A stretch of DNA of 64,000 bases, taken from Tessaracoccus sp. OS52. GTDB taxonomy: Bacteria > Actinomycetota > Actinomycetes > Propionibacteriales > Propionibacteriaceae. The notes beneath the pieces were generated by a model. That model did not search any database and was not told the DNA's origin. It worked only from the letters and a program-made list of their open reading frames with translations. Below are positions 59,001-64,000 of the stretch, one piece after another. Where the stretch lies: positions 248,001 through 312,000 of the forward strand of contig NZ_JAJEWM010000003.1 of the NCBI RefSeq assembly GCF_020687685.1, written 5' to 3'. A program made the translations under genes and the position numbers. Each line of letters starts with the position of its first letter. Position 1 is the stretch's first letter.

Positions 59001-59850
59001 CACCGGGCAGCTCCCGGACCAACTCACCAGCACCCGGTTCAACCTCGCAGCCGGTCTGGCTGACGGGACCACGCGCGAGCACGCGATTGCCCACGAGCAG
59101 GCCCTGTCTGGACCGCCCCCCTTCGAACCGCTCCCGGACGCCGACTACGTCGAGCCGGTGACCGATCCGGACGCCGCATCCGGACGCCGGCGTTCCACCC
59201 GCCCGGCCCTCTGGCTGCTCGTGGCGTTCGTCCTGGCCGCACTGGTCATCTCGCTGGTCATCGTCGCCGTCAACAATGCGCGGGACAACGGCGCGCAGGA
59301 CCCGGCCACCACCCCGTCGGGCCAGGTGACCTCCGGATCGCCCGCGGATCCCTCCGACAGCCCGGACGGTACGCCGGCCGGCCCCCACGGGATCGTGGCT
59401 GGCTCGGACTTCGACCCGGAAGCCGACGGGGGCAACGACGAGGAGAACCCGGACTCGGTACCGCTCGCCTTCGACGGGGACCCGGCCACCGGCTGGTCCA
59501 CCCTCCGCTACCACAACAACCCAGCACTGGGCGGCCTGAAGCCGGGCGTGGGGATCGTGCTCGACCTCGGGGAGGTCAAGCCGATCGCGGAGGTTGAACT
59601 GCAGTTCGAGGCACCGGGTTCGACGGTGGAGCTGCGCGTCCCCGCCGACGCGGCCGCGGAGTCGGCGCCCATGGATTCGGAGTCCGAGTGGAGCGTCGTC
59701 GCCACCCAGGCCGACGCGCCGGCGTCGACGGCGCTGGCGCCCGTGGTCGAGACCAGCGCACGGTTCGTGCTGGTCTACCTGACCGAACTCCCCGAGGTCA
59801 GCGACGCCCGCTACCTTGCCCAGCTGAACGAGGTCACGGTCTCCGGCTGA
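56029..59850 (+). CDS. murJ: MurJ lipid II flippase fused to pseudokinase and extracellular domain
   Basis: 1273 residues. Residues 1-~535 are the 14-helix MurJ domain (ALGLVRVMLIAFILGNGTRQ, and ILFAGGALNTVLVPQIVRA). After an acidic, Pro-rich linker, ~700-935 is a kinase fold lacking catalytic residues: the HRD site reads HEHLNPDN and DFG reads GFG. A helix (~1060-1083) leads to an extracellular domain (~1110-1273) with the look of a discoidin-like sugar-binding fold. This is the architecture of M. tuberculosis Rv3910, whose pseudokinase binds FhaA after phosphorylation by PknB. It flips lipid II. Confidence 0.94.
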   Translation: MSQVSSTKKLVSASALMASGTLVSRALGLVRVMLIAFILGNGTRQADMLAVATMVPNSLYILFAGGALNTVLVPQIVRAIKNDADGGEAYTNRIMTAFLLIVAAVAVVVTICAPLITQLYSSEDWRAPGLAAQYGSMVALTYLTLPQVFFYGAFFLLGQVLNARDRFGPMMWAPIANNVISVLVLSIYLFVWGSGGDRGAAFTTGQILLLGIGSTVGIAAQSLVLLPYLRKVGFRFRPRFDLKGTGLGKTFSLTKWTMGFVAVNQVVLVIVTRLATSATAGGAGAGYDVYTKAHLIWILPHSLITVSLATAMLPNASRLAAAADFRGVAEEATKTIRLALILIVPAAVGFFVLADPIAALLFGHGQGNADADWVAWALMGFAIGLIPFTVQFVCLRTYYALEDTRTPFFLQLAIAGANALLAILLVWAAADPGLVAAALALAYSVAYLVGVFLSWQVLKRQVPDLDGGVVVMHVVRLLLGAALGGAAAWLVARLLTGMLGDGVLGTSLAILAGLAIIAAGYLLVSKSLRVREFRSLSDLVNTVLRRRGSRPARALPAEDGDDGDDGSSAGTDPADEADAHRYSATTVAGGLTEDLMPTQLTPALKWDERAEDFIVETPAPTPPAPGPAAPPGAGPVPAIDGGVGEAPGFLSRDDDEPDEWAEHEDFIDDSLAETRVRPPHPSFTPAAPEPQPTPEPEPLAEPGMLLSTRFRTDALLASRAGIETWRAHDLVLSRDVVAHVLREGDPRIPDVLDAARKGAVATDSRFLRVLDAVDLEDHEGGIGAYVVCEFTAGKSLREILAFGPLSTLESAWIVRELADALTGMHSQGLFHEHLNPDNVILTNSGDVKLIGFGVESAISPEPRAASWTDREAADVRGLAKLLYATLVQRWPGGNAYDLEAAPIIAGEPASPHIVRSGVSPALDRITTATLTQRGAAAERRISTASQLAGALSEVLGTADASSDLEHRVRQAQGPRPKRAASLLAAAPGETLTGQLPDQLTSTRFNLAAGLADGTTREHAIAHEQALSGPPPFEPLPDADYVEPVTDPDAASGRRRSTRPALWLLVAFVLAALVISLVIVAVNNARDNGAQDPATTPSGQVTSGSPADPSDSPDGTPAGPHGIVAGSDFDPEADGGNDEENPDSVPLAFDGDPATGWSTLRYHNNPALGGLKPGVGIVLDLGEVKPIAEVELQFEAPGSTVELRVPADAAAESAPMDSESEWSVVATQADAPASTALAPVVETSARFVLVYLTELPEVSDARYLAQLNEVTVSG

Positions 59851-59905
59851 TCGCGCAGCCCGGCCCATCCGGGGCGCGGCCCGTCCACGCTGGATCGTCG
59901 AGTAA

Positions 59906-61159
59906 CTACGCACTGGGTACCGGAGCGGTCTGCGGCGCGGTGGTGGCGCCTGCAGTGACGACGTTGTCGCCCCGGCCCAACCGATGCGCTGACCAACCGA
60001 CCATCACCAGGGCGACCAGGGCCCACACGACGTAGGAGGATCCCACGACCTGCTGCAGCGGTGTCCACTGCAGCTCGCGGTCATCGCCGTTGGGTAACCA
60101 CCAGTGCGGCATTGCCAGGAACACGGCGACGCCGGAACCCGCCAGCACCAGCCAGCCGGTCCCTCTCCCCTGGCCGCGAACGGCCCACAGCGTCATCAGC
60201 AGCACCAACGGCAGGCCCCAGACCCAGTGGTGTCCCCAGGACACCGGTGAGCAAAGCAGAGCCGCGAAACCAACGACCACCACCGCCGCGGTGTCGTGCC
60301 CGTACTTCAGGAGACGCGCGGCCACCCACGCGAGCAGCAGACCCGCTCCGAGGGCCAGCACGAACCAGGCGGCGGTGCTGTCCATCCCGAGCCGGTGCAG
60401 GACCGCGTTGATCGACTGGTTCGACGCGTACGCGGCACCCCCGATCCGGCCAGTGTCGCTGAGGGTCTGGGTCCAGTACGTCAACGAATCGGCGGGCATG
60501 AACAGGTGACCAACGGCCGAGCAAGCCAAGAACGACGCCACGGTCATCCCTGCCCCTCGCCAGTCCCGTCGCAGGAAGAACAGGAGAAGGAACACGGCAG
60601 GGGTCAGCTTGATCGCGATGGCGAGGCCGATGAGCGAACCGCGCCACCATCGGCCGCGACCCGCCAATGCGTCGATCAGGACCAGCACCATCAGCAGGAT
60701 GTTCACCTGACCGTAGTTGAACGTCTCCCGCACCGGCCCGAACCACAGGCCGACGCTCATGGCCGCGGCCACGAGCCACCACAGGTCCGCACCGCGTCGG
60801 TTGGAGACCTGCCCGAGGACGATCCGTTGGGCCACGGCGAGCGCGCCGATTGAGGCCAGCGTCAGCAGGGTGGATGCGAGCCACAACGGGACAGGCGTGA
60901 AGACGGTGAAGAGGACCGCCGCAATCGGCGGGTACGTGAAGGGGAGGTGCCCGCCCTCTGCCAGCTCCGGCATCGGCCCGTAGATGCTGCCTCCGTCGAG
61001 GAAGACCTGGGCGCCGGTCCGGTAGACGTCGATGTCGATCCGGTAGGGCGTCGGAAAACTGCCCAGACCGAAGGTGAGGACGGCCGCCCCGAGCAGCGTC
61101 GCCAGCAAGGTTCCTCTACGGAAGGCACGAGAACTCAGCAAGCTTCCGACCGTCGACAC
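59906..61159 (-). CDS. GT87 glycosyltransferase, second paralogue
   Basis: 417 residues, start GTG 61159. PYRIDIDVYRTGAQVFLDGG and FTYPPIAAVLF, GQVNILLMVLVLIDALAGRG and AIKLTPAVFLLLFFLRRDW closely parallel the protein at 38423-39694, so the two arose by duplication. It should transfer a sugar from a polyprenyl phosphate outside the membrane. It is convergent with murJ. Confidence 0.85.
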   Translation of the reverse strand: MSTVGSLLSSRAFRRGTLLATLLGAAVLTFGLGSFPTPYRIDIDVYRTGAQVFLDGGSIYGPMPELAEGGHLPFTYPPIAAVLFTVFTPVPLWLASTLLTLASIGALAVAQRIVLGQVSNRRGADLWWLVAAAMSVGLWFGPVRETFNYGQVNILLMVLVLIDALAGRGRWWRGSLIGLAIAIKLTPAVFLLLFFLRRDWRGAGMTVASFLACSAVGHLFMPADSLTYWTQTLSDTGRIGGAAYASNQSINAVLHRLGMDSTAAWFVLALGAGLLLAWVAARLLKYGHDTAAVVVVGFAALLCSPVSWGHHWVWGLPLVLLMTLWAVRGQGRGTGWLVLAGSGVAVFLAMPHWWLPNGDDRELQWTPLQQVVGSSYVVWALVALVMVGWSAHRLGRGDNVVTAGATTAPQTAPVPSA

Positions 61160-61276
61160 ACAGCCCCCAAGGGTCAGCGGCCGGGAACTTCACCGGCGAC
61201 ACGCGGAGCCTAGGACACGGAGGTTAATAAATTCTACATGAAACGTCTAAAGGTCTCTGTGGCGTGAGCAGGCTTG

Positions 61277-61348
61277 GGAGGACTTGCCAGAAACCCCGTT
61301 TTCTTTGCACTGGAGTGCGCAGAAAACGGGGTTTCTGTCCAGTCCTCC
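61277..61348. repeat. 72-base near-perfect inverted repeat
   Basis: Arms 61277-61304 and 61321-61348 match at 25 of 28 positions; the 16-base middle adds another small stem (GCAC/GTGC). The inner arm sequence is AGAAACCCCGTTTTCT-like and less GC-rich than the region. It lies between glpK's terminator and the GT87 gene, both read on the minus strand. Confidence 0.75.
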
Positions 61349-61388
61349 ACGGGGCCTCGGGGCACCCACGAGCCAGGCACAAACGGAA

Positions 61389-61418
61389 CCGGGCGGCGTG
61401 GTCGCCCACGCCGCCCGG
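61389..61418 (-). terminator. glpK terminator
   Basis: A perfect 13-base stem (61389-61401 with 61406-61418), loop of 4, lies 20 bases beyond the glpK stop. Confidence 0.75.
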
Positions 61419-61437
61419 CCCGTCTTGTGTCGTCGGA

Positions 61438-62958
61438 TCACTCCACGACGTCGTCATCCACCCAGTCGAAGGTGCGGGTCACTGCCTTCTTCCAGTTCCG
61501 GAACAGCCGCTCGCGCTCGGTCTCGTCCACCCGTGGCGTCCAGCGCTTGTCCTCGGCCCAGTTGTCGATGACGTCCTGCTCGCCGTTCCAGAAGCCGACG
61601 GCGATGCCGGCGGCGTAGGCGGCGCCCAGCGCCGTCGTCTCAGCCACGACGGGGCGGACCACGTCCACGCCCAGCTGATCTGCCTGGAACTGCATCAGGG
61701 TCTCGTTGGCGATCATGCCGCCGTCGACCTTGAGTTCGGCCAGCTTGACCCCCGAGTCGGCTTCCATGGCCTCAAGGACCTCACGCGTCTGGTAGGCGGT
61801 CGCCTCCAGGACGGCGCGGGCAATGTGGCCGCGGTTCACGTAGCGGGTCAATCCGACCAGCGCTCCACGAGCGTCCGACTTCCAGTACGGCGCGAACAGG
61901 CCCGAGAAGGCCGGCACGAAGTAGGCGCCGCCATTGTCCTCGACGGTGTTCGCCAGCTCCTCGATCTCCGCGGCGCTACCGATCATCTTCAGGTTGTCAC
62001 GCAACCACTGGACCAGAGATCCGGTGACGGCGATGGAACCCTCCAGAGCGTAGATCGGCTTGTTGTCGCCGATCTTGTAGCACACCGTGGTCAGCAGGCC
62101 GTTCTTCGACGGCACGATCTCCTCGCCCGTGTTCAGGAGCATGAAGTTGCCGGTGCCGTAGGTGTTCTTCGCCATGCCGACCTCGAAGCAGGCCTGGCCG
62201 AAGGTGGCTGCCTGCTGGTCGCCCAGGATGCCGGCGATCGGGACACCCGTGAGGAGACCCTTCGCGCGGCCTTCACCGTAGACCTCAGCCGAGCTCTTGA
62301 TCTCCGGCAGCATGGACATCGGAATGCCCATGTCCGCTGCGATCTCTGCGTCCCAGTCGAGGGTCTTGAGGTCCATCAGCATGGTGCGGGAGGCGTTGGT
62401 CACGTCGGTGACGTGGACTCCGCCGTCGACGCCGCCGGTCATGTTCCAGAGCACCCAGCTGTCCATGGTGCCCATGACCAGGTCACCGGCCTCGGCCTTC
62501 TCGCGTGCGCCCTCGACGTTGTCGAGGACCCACTTGACCTTCGGGCCCGAGAAGTAGGTGGCCAGGGGCAGGCCGACGCGCTCCTTGTACTTGTCCTGAC
62601 CCTGCTCACCACCGAGGTCGTCGATGATCTTGGCGGTGCGGGTGTCCTGCCACACGATGGCGTTGTAGACGGGCTCGCCGGTGGTCTTGTCCCAGACCAG
62701 GGTGGTCTCACGCTGGTTGGTGATGCCGACGGCGGCGATGTCGGAGTTGTTGAGGCTCGCCTTGGCCAGGGCGTCGGCCACGACGGCGCGAACGTTGTCC
62801 CAGACCTCCTTAGCGTTGTGCTCGACCCACCCTGCCTTCGGGAAGATCTGCTCGTGCTCCCGCTGCCCGGTCGCGATGATCTTGCCGCCGTGGTCGAAGA
62901 TGATCGCGCGCGAGCTCGTCGTGCCCTGGTCGATTGCCAATACGTACTTTTCAGCCAT
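61438..62958 (-). CDS. glpK: Glycerol kinase
   Basis: 506 residues. The FGGY-kinase phosphate loop [35 protein letters not shown] with [10 protein letters not shown], and [14 protein letters not shown] are all present, as is the C-terminal [20 protein letters not shown]. It phosphorylates glycerol to glycerol 3-phosphate. It lies 35 bases after glpF, in one transcript. No glycerol-3-phosphate dehydrogenase is in the window. Confidence 0.97.
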   Translation of the reverse strand: MAEKYVLAIDQGTTSSRAIIFDHGGKIIATGQREHEQIFPKAGWVEHNAKEVWDNVRAVVADALAKASLNNSDIAAVGITNQRETTLVWDKTTGEPVYNAIVWQDTRTAKIIDDLGGEQGQDKYKERVGLPLATYFSGPKVKWVLDNVEGAREKAEAGDLVMGTMDSWVLWNMTGGVDGGVHVTDVTNASRTMLMDLKTLDWDAEIAADMGIPMSMLPEIKSSAEVYGEGRAKGLLTGVPIAGILGDQQAATFGQACFEVGMAKNTYGTGNFMLLNTGEEIVPSKNGLLTTVCYKIGDNKPIYALEGSIAVTGSLVQWLRDNLKMIGSAAEIEELANTVEDNGGAYFVPAFSGLFAPYWKSDARGALVGLTRYVNRGHIARAVLEATAYQTREVLEAMEADSGVKLAELKVDGGMIANETLMQFQADQLGVDVVRPVVAETTALGAAYAAGIAVGFWNGEQDVIDNWAEDKRWTPRVDETERERLFRNWKKAVTRTFDWVDDDVVE

Positions 62959-62993
62959 GAAAACTCAATTCCTCTTTCCTAGTTCGTACTTGA

Positions 62994-63764
62994 TCAGGGG
63001 AGCAGGACCATGGAGGCGAGGCCACCGAGGATGCCACCGATGAGGGGACCGACGATCGGGACCCAGGAGTAGCCCCAGTCGGAGCTGCCCTTGCCCTTGA
63101 TGGGGAGGATGGCGTGCATGATGCGGGGGCCGAGGTCACGCGTCGGGTTGATGGCGTAACCGGTGGGGCCACCGAGGCTAACGCCGATGCCGAAGACCAG
63201 CAGCGCGACGCCGAGGGCACCGAGCCAGCCGAGGTTCACCGCGCCGTCCTCGCCCTGTGCGCCGGTGAAGGCGCCAGCTGCCAGAACACCGAAGACCAGC
63301 ACGAAGGTGCCGATGATCTCAGTGATGGTGTTCCAGAGAGGGTTGCGGATCTGCGGGCCCGTTGAGAACACGCCGAGGATCTTGCTCTGGTCCTCTTCAG
63401 CGTCGAAGTGCTGCTTGTAGGTCAGCCACATCAGTCCCGCACCGATCATCGCGCCGACGAGTTCGCCCGCGAAGTAGACCAACGTCGAGGCCACGCTGAC
63501 CGCGATTCCAGGGACGAACTCAGTGGCGCCGCTGGCGATGATGCCGACGGTGACGGCAGGGTTCAGATGGCCACCCGAGGAGTAGGCGGCGATGACGCCC
63601 ATGAAGACACCGATGGCCCACCCCCAGTTGATCAGGAGCCAACCGGTGTTCTGTCCCTTGCTGCCCTTGAGCAGCGTGTTGGCGACGACGCCACCACCAA
63701 GGAGCAGCAGGAGGGCGGATCCGACCACTTCCGAGAGGAAGATGGTTCCGAGTGTTACTTCCAT
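62994..63764 (-). CDS. glpF: Glycerol facilitator (aquaglyceroporin)
   Basis: 256 residues, six helices and two half helices. The first pore motif is GGHLNPAVT. The second is INPTRDLGPR, with Thr for the usual Ala of NPA; the selectivity Arg and the Asp after it, typical of glycerol channels, are kept. GGAG lies 7 bases ahead of ATG 63764. It lets glycerol in for GlpK. Confidence 0.93.
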   Translation of the reverse strand: MEVTLGTIFLSEVVGSALLLLLGGGVVANTLLKGSKGQNTGWLLINWGWAIGVFMGVIAAYSSGGHLNPAVTVGIIASGATEFVPGIAVSVASTLVYFAGELVGAMIGAGLMWLTYKQHFDAEEDQSKILGVFSTGPQIRNPLWNTITEIIGTFVLVFGVLAAGAFTGAQGEDGAVNLGWLGALGVALLVFGIGVSLGGPTGYAINPTRDLGPRIMHAILPIKGKGSSDWGYSWVPIVGPLIGGILGGLASMVLLP

Positions 63765-64000
63765 TTTGTGACTCCATTCCTGACAGCTGTGTCAGCTATT
63801 CGGATGCGGCTCCGCATCCTTGTTGTGCCCGGGAAAGGACCCGGCTTTCCCCCAGCAGAAGCAACCAGCACGAGCGCGCGTCTGCCGTATGACTACAGAC
63901 AATCCGCTCCTGCACACTGGTGCAACAGCCCTGCACGTTCGTGCAGTATGCGCCGTGATTGTTGCACCTTGATGCTGCCTTGGATCGCGCCGAGCAGCCC
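63765..64000 (-). promoter_or_regulatory. glpFK upstream region
   Basis: No gene is visible. Two hairpins lie in the likely leader: CTGACA/TGTCAG (63780-63795) and GGATGCGG/CCGCATCC (63802-63819). Farther up, TGCACACTGGTGCA (63911-63924) and TGCACGTTCGTGCA (63932-63945) are 5-4-5 palindromes exactly 21 bases apart, and a TTGCAC half site follows at about 63961. The pair looks like a double operator for a dimeric regulator. Confidence 0.55.

Noticed and set aside
63946-64000. Start of a further gene at the window edge
   Set aside because: Too short to show a coding pattern, and no start with a ribosome site is visible.

Overview
The window is a GC-rich bacterial chromosome segment. GTG and TTG starts are frequent, many genes overlap by 4 bases (ATGA or GTGA), and SxxK-type PBP1 (PonA1), DUF5318, DUF6049 and a MurJ fused to a pseudokinase all point to an actinobacterium. 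Glycerol kinase with an aquaporin, pyruvate phosphate dikinase with its regulator, an H+-pyrophosphatase and a FemX-type bridge enzyme fit the Propionibacteriaceae (Tessaracoccus-like); the family placement is inference. No tRNA, rRNA, CRISPR array, prophage or transposase was recognised.

Region 1 (1-12.6 kb, all minus strand) is a surface and phosphate locus. Transcription starts upstream of pstC, where 11-base GTTCAC-type direct repeats resembling PHO boxes sit just above a -35/-10 pair. It runs through pstC, pstA, a long tailed pstS, and a 919-residue secreted protein ending in a VPATG sorting-like signal. A second block holds a PstS-like secreted protein, an Ig/WxL-like surface protein, a DUF916-type WxL-interacting protein, another membrane-anchored surface protein, and a sortase cut off by the window edge. 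No pstB or phoU is present. This combination is the best candidate in the window for a poorly described system.

Region 2 (12.77-13.5 kb) is an array of hairpin-forming repeats. A second array of the same family lies at 53.24-53.76 kb. I do not recognise the family.

Region 3 (13.5-18.7 kb) is a catabolic module: a DHDPS-family aldolase and an IclR regulator, divergent from acetaldehyde dehydrogenase, 4-hydroxy-2-oxovalerate aldolase and an MHS transporter.

Region 4 (18.7-30.6 kb) holds mixed genes: a secreted beta-helix protein, YaaA, a DUF1772 membrane protein, a DinB-like protein, a beta-CASP nuclease, two secreted unknowns, a PfkB sugar kinase, a pentapeptide-repeat protein, a DUF222/HNH protein and a CE7 esterase.

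Region 5 (30.6-38.4 kb) is pyrophosphate and PEP metabolism: pyruvate phosphate dikinase, its kinase/phosphorylase regulator, and a membrane pyrophosphatase, followed by a DUF4282 protein.

Region 6 (38.4-61.2 kb) is rich in cell-envelope genes: two GT87 paralogues, a FemX/alanine-racemase-like pair, a Fur/catalase peroxide unit, a DUF5318-PonA1-GT-C operon, MscS, an M23 endopeptidase, CCA-adding enzyme, DUF6049 and MurJ. Region 7 (61.2-64 kb) is glpF-glpK with a tandem palindromic operator-like element upstream.
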